Below are positions 39,951-49,329 of a stretch of DNA of 64,000 nt, one piece after another. Under the pieces are notes generated by a model that was given only the letters and a program-made list of their open reading frames with translations, searched no databases and was not told the origin of the DNA. This DNA comes from 9FT-COMBO-48-23 sp964400675 (GTDB taxonomy: Bacteria > Chloroflexota > Dehalococcoidia > GIF9 > UBA5629), in NCBI GenBank assembly GCA_964400675.1, contig CAYNVO010000005.1, positions 87,746 through 151,745 of the forward strand, read 5' to 3'. Numbering within the stretch: position 1 is the stretch's first letter; each line of letters begins with the position of its first letter. Made by a program: the position numbers and the translations under genes.

Positions 39951-40097
39951 TTATGTTTGTAGGACTAACTTAAGAAGTGGTACAACTATTGGGGGCAGGT
40001 CACAATAATTATAAAGCAACCTCCTGAAGTAATTTATAGATGGTTTGAAAATAATTTTGTAAAAGATTATAAGAAATGGCACCCGAAGGACCACATT

Positions 40098-40433
40098 GTG
40101 GCGAAGTGGCTAAAGGGTAAAGGTTTTGAGCCGGGCTCTGTCCTCTACGCCGAAGAATATCTGGAAGAGAGAATAGCAAAATTAACCTTTAAACTAACTA
40201 AAAACATACCAGACAATTTGATTGAGTATAAAGTATTGTTCCCGGAATCCATCATATGCTCGGGAGGTTCTTTTTTAATTGAACCCCATGGTAAAGGCAG
40301 CAGATTCACCGCAACCCTTACATTCAGATTCGGCTTTATTTTATCCAAATTCTTATCACAAAGGGCAAACACCTTGAAAAAGCATATGAAAGAAGAGGGA
40401 GAAAACCTCAAGAAGATGCTGGAACAGGAATAA
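40098..40433 (+). CDS. SRPBCC (START-like) family protein, 5' end abnormal
   Basis: The frame from GTG 40098 codes for 111 residues, but clear SRPBCC-type sequence continues upstream in the same frame: VTIIIKQPPEVIYRWFENNF and VKDYKKWHPKDHI from about 39999, giving about 145 residues. No ATG, GTG or TTG exists in that upstream part before the stop at 39966. Thus either a rare start (ATA 40005 or ATT 40008, behind GGGGGCAGG) is used or the 5' end was cut when the GC-rich element entered. The conserved DYKKWHPKDHI and late GSRFTATLTFRFGF fit the family's hydrophobic ligand-binding fold. Confidence 0.65.
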   Translation: MAKWLKGKGFEPGSVLYAEEYLEERIAKLTFKLTKNIPDNLIEYKVLFPESIICSGGSFLIEPHGKGSRFTATLTFRFGFILSKFLSQRANTLKKHMKEEGENLKKMLEQE

Positions 40434-40612
40434 AATAGTCCTAAAGTCACCCACACAGGGGCTACCTTATACACTCAATGGTAAACATAAAATCTTGACA
40501 GTTCGCTTTTATAGCCGTATCATAAATTCCCGAAACAACAGGTGCCGAAAACAGGCGCAATTGAGTAAGGGACACCCATAATAATAAAAGCTGTGTTAGA
40601 AAAGGTGATGTA

Positions 40613-42622
40613 ATGCCACGTAAAACCAGGGCTGCGGCTAAAAAAGATAGGCTATTCATATTCATTGAATGGCTGGCAGCGCGACCTCTATTGACTGAGT
40701 TGACATTAACCGCCATCACAGTCCTGTTCGGCATGCAGGTACTAAGAGTGTTGATACCGGGCATGTTCTGGACACTCGGCGACAGGATGGGCCTGGGTGC
40801 AATAGAACTCGGTATAATCGGGGGCTTCATTTTCCTCACCGGCTTCCTGGCCGGGCCGCTGGGCTGGCTCATTGGCAACCGACGCCTGATGGCAGTTACC
40901 GCCACCGGACTGGGCTTAATGAGATTATTTATGCAAGTCCTGTGGGAAGAGCCGCTTTTAAATTTAAGCCTGGCAGTATTAGGAACAATTTTATTCATCA
41001 TTTTTTTGCCAGCCTGTTTTGAAGATGCACGGCTCCGTGGTAGACCGGCTGTATCAAGGTATGCCTTAGGACTTCTGGGTGGGCTGGCGCTGGATGTTGC
41101 CATCAACGGCGCCTTTGGCACATATGACACCGTCTGGCAGGTGGCGCCGCTGCCTGTCCTGCTAACATTGCTACTGCTAATTGTCCTGCTTGTGCTCATT
41201 ATGGGCGCCACGCCTGCAATCGTGAGTGCCCCGAAAAAGTCAACCACCAAAACCACGGGAATATCCACGGCACGGTCCTTTACCTGGCTAGCCATCGGGC
41301 CTTTCCTGTTTCTGGAACTGGTAATTTTCCAGAACATACCACGCTTGGCAACGCTGACCGGCTGGCCATTACCGATAGCCTTCGGACTAACGCTACTAGC
41401 CCAGCTAGCCGGCCTGGCTGCCGCTGCCTGGCTTCTCATCAAGAGCTGGCGCACGTTATTGCCCTGGGCTCTTGGCGCCGGTGTCATACTGATTGCAACT
41501 CTGGTATTCGCCTACCAGAAACCAGCAGCTCTGATAGCACTGCTGTTCCTAGCCGGACAGGTGCTGGCATCGGCACTTATAGTTATGGTTTTAATTGGCA
41601 TCACCACCAATACAGATAAAACACAGCGCTCCGGAATCTGGATTGCCAATGGAGTTGGCGCGGTACTATTACTGCTGCTCATATTCGGCTACTATGCTGT
41701 CTACGATATCAGTCTTCCCTACAACAATGCCATCATAGAAATCATAGCCGGCGGCATAATCGCAGCCTGTGCTATAGGCGCCTTAACCCTCTGGCAACAA
41801 AAGCCGCAGGTCGACCCAAAGTTATGGTCGGTGCCAGTATTTGCCCTGATTCTCCTGATATCACCTTTGACTCAGACAATCATGTGGCGGACACCGACAG
41901 CAATCCCTGGCCAAAGCTTTCCCGTATGCATAATGACCTACAACCTGCACAATGGATTCAATACAAAGGGTAAGCTGAATATCGAAGAAATCGCCCAGGT
42001 CATTGAAAATAACAACCCCGATATCGTCGCACTGCAAGAAGTATCGAGAGGTTGGGTGGTCAGTGGGAGACTGGACATGCTGGAGTGGCTATCCCAGCGA
42101 TTGCAAATGCCGTACGTTTTTGAGCCAACGGCAGACCCCTTATGGGGCAATGCTATACTGAGCCGCTACCCGATACTGGCATATTCAAAGGAGGAGCTGC
42201 CGCCAGGTAATCTGCCGCTGCAGCGCGGTTTTATCGTAGCATTGATAGACATCGGGGGAAATGAAAGACTCAAGGTCATCGCTACCCACTTTCATCATCT
42301 TGAAGGAGATACGGACATCCGCCAGACCCAGGCTAAGACCATAATTGACTTCACAAACAGGATAGGCAATAACCGCATCGTTTTATTAGGCGACCTCAAC
42401 GCACAACCCTCTGACCCAGAAATACGTATACTATGGCAAGGTCGCCTTATGGATGCCGCAACAACGATGGACCCAGCGCTAGCCTACACTTTCGCCTCAG
42501 ATAATCCATATCAAAGGATAGACTATATTTTTACATCATACGACCTCAGGGCAATAGATGTTCAGGTACCCTTAAGCACTGCCTCTGACCATCTCCCGGT
42601 TGTTGCTGTGATATATAAATGA
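40613..42622 (+). CDS. Multi-pass membrane protein with C-terminal endonuclease/exonuclease/phosphatase domain
   Basis: 669 residues. About 15-430 hold some 12-14 hydrophobic helices. From about 440 an EEP (DNase I-like) domain follows: MTYNLHNGFNTKG with the first Asn, IVALQEVSRGW with the metal Glu, LLGDLNAQPSDPEI, YQRIDYIFTS and the closing SASDHLPV-type motif TASDHLPVVAVI with the Asp-His pair. The layout matches Cwh43/PGAP2-interacting-protein-like proteins, whose EEP domain acts on lipids or phosphodiesters at the membrane. AAGGTGA precedes ATG. It runs 19 bases before pilT. Confidence 0.85.
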   Translation: MPRKTRAAAKKDRLFIFIEWLAARPLLTELTLTAITVLFGMQVLRVLIPGMFWTLGDRMGLGAIELGIIGGFIFLTGFLAGPLGWLIGNRRLMAVTATGLGLMRLFMQVLWEEPLLNLSLAVLGTILFIIFLPACFEDARLRGRPAVSRYALGLLGGLALDVAINGAFGTYDTVWQVAPLPVLLTLLLLIVLLVLIMGATPAIVSAPKKSTTKTTGISTARSFTWLAIGPFLFLELVIFQNIPRLATLTGWPLPIAFGLTLLAQLAGLAAAAWLLIKSWRTLLPWALGAGVILIATLVFAYQKPAALIALLFLAGQVLASALIVMVLIGITTNTDKTQRSGIWIANGVGAVLLLLLIFGYYAVYDISLPYNNAIIEIIAGGIIAACAIGALTLWQQKPQVDPKLWSVPVFALILLISPLTQTIMWRTPTAIPGQSFPVCIMTYNLHNGFNTKGKLNIEEIAQVIENNNPDIVALQEVSRGWVVSGRLDMLEWLSQRLQMPYVFEPTADPLWGNAILSRYPILAYSKEELPPGNLPLQRGFIVALIDIGGNERLKVIATHFHHLEGDTDIRQTQAKTIIDFTNRIGNNRIVLLGDLNAQPSDPEIRILWQGRLMDAATTMDPALAYTFASDNPYQRIDYIFTSYDLRAIDVQVPLSTASDHLPVVAVIYK

Positions 42623-42641
42623 ACCCGATGGAGACATAGTT

Positions 42642-43721
42642 ATGAATATAATTGAGCTTCTTAATCTAATGGTAGAAAAAAGGGCCTCAGACCTGCATGT
42701 AAGAGTGCCTAACATACCGGTGCTGCGTATCGACGGCGAACTTAGACCACAGGAGCATTTACCACCGGTTACAACGGAAGACGTTGAAGCAGCGTTTGAG
42801 CATATTACTACTCCTGAACAAAGGAATCGCTTCCACCTGGAGAAAGAGCTTGACTTCGCCTACAGCGTACCCAAATTAGCCAGATTCCGAGTGAGCGTAA
42901 TGCGGCAAAGAGGAACGATAAGCCTTGCCTTCCGTCTGGTGCCCTTTAAGGTCTTTACAATCGATGAGCTAGCACTACCACCGATTTGCAAGGAGCTCAT
43001 CCTCAAACCCAGAGGACTCATTCTAGTCACCGGCCCAACGGGCAGCGGCAAGTCCACCACCATGGCAGCTATGCTTAATTATCTTAACGAGCACATCTCC
43101 CGAAATGTAATCACCATCGAAGACCCGATTGAATATTTACACCCCAACATCAAATGCCTGATCGCCCAGCGAGACCTCGGTGACGATACCAAGGCATTCG
43201 ATACCGCCCTAATCCACGCCCTGAGACACGACCCGGATGTTATCATCGTCGGCGAGCTGAGAGATTTCGAAACCGTGCAAACGGCAATGAGGGCTGCCGA
43301 AACCGGGCACCTCGTAATGGGTACACTGCACACAACCGATGCCCCTCAGACTGTTGACCGCATAATTGACATATTCCCACCCACTCAACAACCTCAAATC
43401 AGGCTGCAATTCTCACAGTCAATAGTCGCAGTCTTATCTCAGGCGCTGCTACCACGAGCTAGTGGCAGTGGGAGAATAGCTGCCTTTGAGATTATGACTG
43501 GCAATTCCGCAGTCAGAAATCTTGTTCGGGAAGGTAAGACATTTGAGCTGCATAGTGTGATGCAACTCGGTTCCAGCGAAGGCATGCAAACCCTTGACCA
43601 GGCACTGGCTGACTTGGTCAAAAAGAAAATAGTCACCGCAGAAGAAGCTAAGATGAAGAGCAGCCACCCCGACCGACTGAAAAAACTGATTGATTACCAG
43701 CCCAGCACTGCCAGGCACTGA
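42642..43721 (+). CDS. pilT: Type IV pilus retraction ATPase PilT
   Basis: 359 residues of the secretion ATPase superfamily. N-terminal PAS-like domain (MVEKRASDLHVRV), Walker A GPTGSGKSTTMAAML near 131, Asp box ITIEDPIEYLH, Walker B DVIIVGELRDFETVQTAM and the His box ETGHLVMGTLHTTDA. The hexameric ATPase depolymerises type IV pili. No pilin, PilB, PilC or PilM-Q genes are near it in this window, so it is a solitary copy; a role in other retraction or DNA-uptake machinery (see comF) cannot be excluded. Confidence 0.93.
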   Translation: MNIIELLNLMVEKRASDLHVRVPNIPVLRIDGELRPQEHLPPVTTEDVEAAFEHITTPEQRNRFHLEKELDFAYSVPKLARFRVSVMRQRGTISLAFRLVPFKVFTIDELALPPICKELILKPRGLILVTGPTGSGKSTTMAAMLNYLNEHISRNVITIEDPIEYLHPNIKCLIAQRDLGDDTKAFDTALIHALRHDPDVIIVGELRDFETVQTAMRAAETGHLVMGTLHTTDAPQTVDRIIDIFPPTQQPQIRLQFSQSIVAVLSQALLPRASGSGRIAAFEIMTGNSAVRNLVREGKTFELHSVMQLGSSEGMQTLDQALADLVKKKIVTAEEAKMKSSHPDRLKKLIDYQPSTARH

Positions 43722-43745
43722 CCTGTAGAGCACAGTATCAACGTT

Positions 43746-43770
43746 AAGATACTTTTCCACACAGTATCTT
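43746..43770. terminator. Hairpin between pilT and the convergent HdrD-like gene
   Basis: AAGATACT at 43746-43753 and AGTATCTT at 43763-43770 form an 8-bp stem with a 9-base loop in the convergent gap. No U-tract on either side. Confidence 0.4.
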
Positions 43771-43919
43771 GCGCATAGCTAAAAGCTGCAAACCTATCCA
43801 GGGAAGGGTATTCCCAGTAGAGCCATACAAAATAGGCCAGTGATAAAAAAGCCGTTACCGCCCTGCCATGATGGCGGAGACCTCAGAATAACACTCTCGT
43901 TTTCGCAGCTAACCTTGAC

Positions 43920-45986
43920 CTACTTGATAGCCTCCTTATCAAGTTGCGCAGCCAGCAGCTCAGCGACATCCATGACTCTGAGCGATTCTTCTACCGCTTT
44001 CGCCTTAATAGCATCTTCGAACATCTGCAAACAATAAGGACAAGCTGCGGCTACGATATCAGCTTTGGTCTCAATTACATGCTCAATTCGCTCCTCGCTG
44101 ATTCGCTTTCCAATGCGTTCCTCCATCCAGTAGCACCCACCCCCGGCACCGCAGCAAAACCCGTTCCGCCGACTGCGTTTCATCTCCAGCAGTTTGGACG
44201 GCGAGATACTAGCCAATACCTGCCTCGGGGCATCATAGACATCGTTATGTCTTCCCAGGTAACAGGAATCATGGTACGTTAGTTTGCCATCACCCATCAA
44301 AGCCGGCTTAATCCTGCCCTGTTTCAGCAGTTCGGAGATAAACTGGGTATGATGAACAACCTCAAACTCGCCACCAAACTGAGGATACTCATTCTTAATA
44401 GTGTTAAAACAATGTGGACAGGTGGTGACTATCTTTTTTGCATTGTAGTTCTTGAATAGCTCGATATTCTTCATTGCCTGCATCTGGAACAGGTACTCGT
44501 TACCAAGTCTTCTTGCCGGCTCACCACAGCAGGTCTCCTCAGTGCCAAGAATAGCAAACTTAACACCGGCAGCTTTCAATATCTTGCCCATAGCTACAGC
44601 TATCTTCATGCTCCTGTCTTCCAGAGATGCAGCACAACCTACGTAATACACCACGTCAACATTGCTATCTTCTGACAGGGGTTTGATATCCAACCCGCTC
44701 GTCCAATCAGTTCTGGTGAGCGTAGTTCCCCTGCAACTATGGCCTCTGGTCTCAATACACCGCAGAGCAGCTTCTCCGGTCTCGGGCATCTTGGCCTGCT
44801 CCAGAACTAAATTACGGCGCATATCAATAATCTTATCGATATGCTCTACCCAAACAGGACATATATCCTGGCAAGCGCGGCAGGTGGTGCATGACCAAAG
44901 CTCATCCTCAAGTATGACCTCTCCAATCAGCGCTTTAACTCCACCACCATCAGTAGGAGTAGCCGGTTTGGCAGCCAACAAGGCACCGCTCCTGTCGAGC
45001 AAATGAGCCTTCAGGTCTTGTATTACCTTGCGTGGAGACAAAGGTTTACCTGTAAGATAAGCCGGGCATCTATCCTGACACCTGCCACAATCAGTGCAGG
45101 CATCCAAATCCAGGAGTTGCTTCCAGGTGAAGTCCTCTATCTTACTGACACCGAAGGTCTCAGCTTCTTCAATATTAATCGGCGCTAATGCTCCTTTTGG
45201 TCGAGACGACTTGAAAAACACATTGACCGGTGACACGATGATATGAGTCAGCTTATCGAATGAAAGGCACACGTAGAAGATAGCGCCCAGCGCTAAGGCG
45301 GTATGAAACCACCACAAGCCTATATACCAGGCTAACTGGGTACTTTCAGGCAAGCCAGCGAAGAAGTTAGCTATAAAATAGCCCACAAAAGCCCAACTCG
45401 ACCACTCTGGGTGACTGTAGAATTCAGGTTGAGACAAGCCTTCCGGTATAGCTACGAGCATACGGAAAGCCTCAATAAAAAAGCCGGTAGCTACAACAAC
45501 AAAGATGAGAGTTAGAACAACACCGTTATCCAGCACCGTATTTAGTCTTTCCGGCTTCTGGATATATCGGCGAATCACAGCCATGACGACACCAACCAGC
45601 ATCATTACACCACCCAGATCCAATGCAAAACTAAGACCGAGATAAACATTACCACTTATAAAATGAAACACGTAGTGGTCTACAACATCGAGAGCCGTTC
45701 CGACCAGTAAAATGCCGGCACCGGCAAACAGCAGAAAGTGCATTATCCCGGGGTAGGGTTCGCGGAAAAATCGCCTGTGGAACAGGCCATCAACCACACC
45801 ATCAACTATGAAATCCCATAGCCTCTTGCCCAAATTGTCCCATCTCTTATCAGGCTTACCGATCACCCATAAACGGTAACGACGGTATATGGCATAAATA
45901 AAAATCGCCAGCGCAGCCACACCCAGTGGATATAAGATAAGAGGTCCAAAAGCTATATCCCAGAAAATTTCACGAAATGCTTCCAT
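43920..45986 (-). CDS. Membrane-bound HdrD-like Fe-S oxidoreductase
   Basis: 688 residues. About 15-245: five to six transmembrane helices resembling the heme b-binding NarI/DsrM-type domain, with several His in membrane segments. Then two 4Fe-4S motifs (C297, C300, C303, C307 and C366, C369, C372, C376), followed by two CCG (cysteine-rich) domains with YVGCAAS/CCGEPA/CPHC and DSCYLG/CCGAGGG/CPYC, the HdrD/GlpC signature that binds a noncubane cluster. It likely moves electrons between menaquinone (or heme) and a thiol/disulfide or ferredoxin partner. GGAGGAGCTAATAG precedes ATG. Single gene; no partner electron-transfer flavoprotein adjacent. Confidence 0.9.
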   Translation of the reverse strand: MEAFREIFWDIAFGPLILYPLGVAALAIFIYAIYRRYRLWVIGKPDKRWDNLGKRLWDFIVDGVVDGLFHRRFFREPYPGIMHFLLFAGAGILLVGTALDVVDHYVFHFISGNVYLGLSFALDLGGVMMLVGVVMAVIRRYIQKPERLNTVLDNGVVLTLIFVVVATGFFIEAFRMLVAIPEGLSQPEFYSHPEWSSWAFVGYFIANFFAGLPESTQLAWYIGLWWFHTALALGAIFYVCLSFDKLTHIIVSPVNVFFKSSRPKGALAPINIEEAETFGVSKIEDFTWKQLLDLDACTDCGRCQDRCPAYLTGKPLSPRKVIQDLKAHLLDRSGALLAAKPATPTDGGGVKALIGEVILEDELWSCTTCRACQDICPVWVEHIDKIIDMRRNLVLEQAKMPETGEAALRCIETRGHSCRGTTLTRTDWTSGLDIKPLSEDSNVDVVYYVGCAASLEDRSMKIAVAMGKILKAAGVKFAILGTEETCCGEPARRLGNEYLFQMQAMKNIELFKNYNAKKIVTTCPHCFNTIKNEYPQFGGEFEVVHHTQFISELLKQGRIKPALMGDGKLTYHDSCYLGRHNDVYDAPRQVLASISPSKLLEMKRSRRNGFCCGAGGGCYWMEERIGKRISEERIEHVIETKADIVAAACPYCLQMFEDAIKAKAVEESLRVMDVAELLAAQLDKEAIK

Positions 45987-46032
45987 GGCTATTAGCTCCT
46001 CCTTCTATAGTATAGTTTAATCTAACTGGAAC

Positions 46033-46884
46033 TCAATGCGGTTTGAGTAGCTCCAGATTACGCTTATTAGCGAGGGCAAACAACTGCTCCACTGACTGCG
46101 GTGGAGCCAATGCGCCTCCCATCATGACCTCTGAAGAATCACCAAAAGCGTGGTAATCGGTGCCGCCTGTGGGGATAAGGCTATGCTGATTAGCCACCTC
46201 AAGTAGTCGGGCAATAATGTCCTGACTGTAATCACGGTAGTAGACTTCCATGCCAATCAAACCAACCCTCTTCAAGCTGGAAACAAGCTTATTTAAATCA
46301 AATATGTCTGCCGGGTGAGCCAAAACAGGTAAGCCTTTAGCATCTACAATCAACTTCACTGCTTCAACCGGGAGTAATTTATATCGCTCCACATAAGCGG
46401 GGCCGTCATGGCCAATATACTTATCGAAAGCTTCCTTCTCAGAGCCAACGTAGCCTTTTTCAAACATAGCCTGAGCTATATGAGGTCTACATACCGAACC
46501 TCCCTGGGCTAGTTCAGACACTCGTTGCCACTCGATTTCTATGCCCAGGCGACCTAGCTTAGCAATCATATTTTGTGCTCGCCCCAGCCTCGAATCGCGC
46601 AATTTCTGCAAATTGGCCGCTAATCTCTGGTCAATGTAATCGATAAAATAACCTAAAATATGGACCTCACCATGAGGAACATCAGTATTTATCTCGACAC
46701 CAGGAATAACTGTAAGCGGGGGAAAAGCTTCTGCAGCGGCTAATGCCCTCGAAATACCATCTACTGTATCGTGGTCAGTGATAGCAATGATATCAAGCCC
46801 GACTTTTGCAGCCAGGGAGACAAGCTCCTTGGGGTCCAGACGCCCATCAGAGGCAGTAGTATGTAAATGGAGATCGGCTTTCAC
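46033..46884 (-). CDS. PHP-domain phosphoesterase
   Basis: 283 residues beginning KADLHLHTTASDG, the first PHP metal motif, then ITDHDTVDG and PGVEINTD and later GGTDYHAFGDS. The layout (PHP with an internal helical insertion near 100-160) is that of 3',5'-nucleotide bisphosphate phosphatase/RNase AM (YciV family), which degrades pAp and short RNA. GTG 46884 follows the phosphodiesterase stop directly, so it is coupled to the ymdB-type and rny genes upstream, all RNA-related. Confidence 0.88.
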   Translation of the reverse strand: MKADLHLHTTASDGRLDPKELVSLAAKVGLDIIAITDHDTVDGISRALAAAEAFPPLTVIPGVEINTDVPHGEVHILGYFIDYIDQRLAANLQKLRDSRLGRAQNMIAKLGRLGIEIEWQRVSELAQGGSVCRPHIAQAMFEKGYVGSEKEAFDKYIGHDGPAYVERYKLLPVEAVKLIVDAKGLPVLAHPADIFDLNKLVSSLKRVGLIGMEVYYRDYSQDIIARLLEVANQHSLIPTGGTDYHAFGDSSEVMMGGALAPPQSVEQLFALANKRNLELLKPH

Positions 46885-47652
46885 CTATTCCCCTTTCATT
46901 TGTATTCGCTTTATGCCTATAGCCTTACCCGTAGACTCATCCACTTCTACTAGAACCGCATCGAAGTTAGCATACCCTTCACCCATAAAAAACCGATGCG
47001 GCATGCCGGTAAGAAAGCTACGAATCGCTGATTCAGTGTCGACGCCGATGACGGAATCCACAGGACCAACCATACCCACATCGGTAACATAAGCAGTGCC
47101 CTTAGGCAAAATACAGGCATCTGCTGTAGCTACGTGAGTGTGCGTGCCGAGAACCGCACTTACCCTGCCATCAAGATACCTTCCCATAGCCACCTTCTCC
47201 GAGGTAGCCTCAGCATGAAAATCAACAATAATAACCTTGGAGTCGTTTTCGATTTCCGAAAGCAAGCAATCCATCGCTCGAAAAGGACAGTCAAATTCGC
47301 CAATAAAGACACGCCCTATGAGATTCACTATTAAGACACCTTCCATTTTCAGAAAGCCACGGCCTGGTACACCGGGAGCGAAATTCAAAGGACGCAAAAT
47401 GGGCACCTCACTATCCAGATGAGGAATTATCTCCTTCTTAGCCCATACATGATTCCCGGAAGTTATCACGTTAACGCCACAATCAAAAAGCTCTTTAGCC
47501 GTATCTGGCGTAATGCCAATACCTCCAGCGGAATTTTCACCATTCGCTATAACAAGGTCAATCCCATAATCGTGACACAGGCCTGGTAGACATTGATTCA
47601 CTTTTCTCCTGCCAGGCCTGCCAACTACGTCACCTATCATTAAGACACGCAA
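46885..47652 (-). CDS. ymdB: YmdB family metallophosphodiesterase (TIGR00282)
   Basis: 255 residues. MIGDVVGRPGRR near the N-terminus, IANGENSAGGIG, TSGNHVWAKKEI, VIIVDFHAEATSEKVAMG and GTHTHVATAD are the metal and active-site motifs. B. subtilis YmdB is a 2',3'-cAMP-type phosphodiesterase next to rny, the same order as here. Start TTG 47652 with GAGGA upstream, 27 bases after rny. Confidence 0.92.
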   Translation of the reverse strand: MRVLMIGDVVGRPGRRKVNQCLPGLCHDYGIDLVIANGENSAGGIGITPDTAKELFDCGVNVITSGNHVWAKKEIIPHLDSEVPILRPLNFAPGVPGRGFLKMEGVLIVNLIGRVFIGEFDCPFRAMDCLLSEIENDSKVIIVDFHAEATSEKVAMGRYLDGRVSAVLGTHTHVATADACILPKGTAYVTDVGMVGPVDSVIGVDTESAIRSFLTGMPHRFFMGEGYANFDAVLVEVDESTGKAIGIKRIQMKGE

Positions 47653-47679
47653 TAATTTTCCTCACATTGCTTGATTAGC

Positions 47680-49215
47680 TTATTTTGCATAATCCACTGC
47701 CCTTGTCTCCCGCATAACAGTCACTCTAATTTGCCCCGGATACTCTAGAGTGTCCTCTATCTTCTTAACTATATCCCGAGCTAATCTCATGGCTGCAAGG
47801 TCATCTATTTGCTCTGGCTTAACCAAAATGCGCACTTCGCGTCCAGCTTGAATAGCGAAAGCCTTATCAACACCATCGAAACTATTAGCCACATTCTCTA
47901 GAGCCTCAATTCGTTTTAAGTACTGCTCCAATGACTCTCGCCGGGCTCCTAATCTTGACCCACTTATAGCATCAGCCGTAGCAACAATAAAACCTAGAGC
48001 ACTGGTTGTAGCAGCTTCGCCATGATGTTCACTGACAGCCTGAACCACTTCAGTTGATTTATCCCACTGCTTAACCAGGTCAGCACCTATCAGAGCATGA
48101 GGTCCCTCCACTTCATGGTCCACAGCTTTACCGATATCATGAAGCAGGCCGGCTCTCTTGGCTAGATTTACATCAGCGCCGATCTCAGCTGCCAGCATTC
48201 CGGAGAGATAAGCAACCTCAAGGCTATGAGTCAATACATTCTGCCCATAGCTACTTCGAAATTTGAGCTTTCCGATTAATCTAATCAACTCTGGATGTAA
48301 CCCCATGACACCAACTTCACGCATTGCTCGTTCGCCCTCATTGCGGATTGTAGACTCAACCTCATTCCTAGCCTTTTCCACAACCTCCTCAATCCGAGCC
48401 GGATGGATACGCCCATCAAGAATGAGGGTATTCAAAGCCACCCTGGCTACCTCACGCCTAAACGGGTCGAAACTAGAAATGGTCACCGCTTCCGGGGTAT
48501 CATCAATGATGAGATCTACACCGGTAGACTGTTCTAAAGCTCTTATATTTCGACCCTCGCGACCAATAAGTCGCCCTTTCATCTCATCACTGGGTAAAGG
48601 CACAACAGATACTGTCGTCTCTGAAACTACATCTGTGGCACAGCGCTGGATGGCAGTAGCTAAAATTTCGCGGGCTTTATCATCAATTTCACTCTTTATC
48701 CGCGTCTCCCATTCCCTAACGCGCCGTGATGCGTCCTCGCGAATCTCTTCCTCTATAGCCAGAAGCAATTCCTGCTTGGCTTCATCGCTTGAAATACCCG
48801 AGATAAGCTCGAGTCTCTGCAGTTGCTTAGCTCGTATCTCTTCAAGCTGAGTTTTGACAGAGTCGATTTCCCTCTCACGGTTAGTCAAACCACGTTCGCG
48901 GTGATCCAAGGACTCTAACTTACGTTCTAGCTTCTCTTCCTTCTGTGTGAAGCGCCTCTCCAGCCTCTGTAACTCAAAACGCCGCTCCCGACTATCAGCT
49001 TCAGCAGCAGCTCTTACCTTGACAGCTTCTTCTCTGGCTTTCTGAAGCATCTGTTCATGTGTCGCTGTTGCCTCTTCCAGCAATCGTTTAGCTTCATTTT
49101 GATTCCTGCGGAGTTGCTGATTGGCTAATATCTGTCTGGCAAAATAGCCAAGTAGTAGCCCCAAAATAAGAACCAGGCCGACTACAACAACATATATCGC
49201 TGCAGAAAAATCCAT
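47680..49215 (-). CDS. rny: Ribonuclease Y
   Basis: 511 residues. N-terminal membrane anchor (AIYVVVVGLVLILGLLLGYF in part), long coiled coil (about 35-190), KH domain with GRLIGREGRNIRALEQ near 210-225, and HD phosphodiesterase domain with the HD pair in AGLLHDIGKAVDHE near 365. RNase Y starts mRNA decay at the membrane. GAGGCAGTTAA precedes ATG. It leads the operon rny-ymdB-PHP, all on RNA turnover. Confidence 0.96.
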   Translation of the reverse strand: MDFSAAIYVVVVGLVLILGLLLGYFARQILANQQLRRNQNEAKRLLEEATATHEQMLQKAREEAVKVRAAAEADSRERRFELQRLERRFTQKEEKLERKLESLDHRERGLTNREREIDSVKTQLEEIRAKQLQRLELISGISSDEAKQELLLAIEEEIREDASRRVREWETRIKSEIDDKAREILATAIQRCATDVVSETTVSVVPLPSDEMKGRLIGREGRNIRALEQSTGVDLIIDDTPEAVTISSFDPFRREVARVALNTLILDGRIHPARIEEVVEKARNEVESTIRNEGERAMREVGVMGLHPELIRLIGKLKFRSSYGQNVLTHSLEVAYLSGMLAAEIGADVNLAKRAGLLHDIGKAVDHEVEGPHALIGADLVKQWDKSTEVVQAVSEHHGEAATTSALGFIVATADAISGSRLGARRESLEQYLKRIEALENVANSFDGVDKAFAIQAGREVRILVKPEQIDDLAAMRLARDIVKKIEDTLEYPGQIRVTVMRETRAVDYAK

Positions 49216-49329
49216 TTAACTGCCTCACTTTCATAAAGCACCACATAATGCAAAAATCCCTAAATTTTCCCTCTAATAATAGTAATCCTTCTCTGAGCTG
49301 GTGTCAAACAAATGTCCTATTCAGAAACA

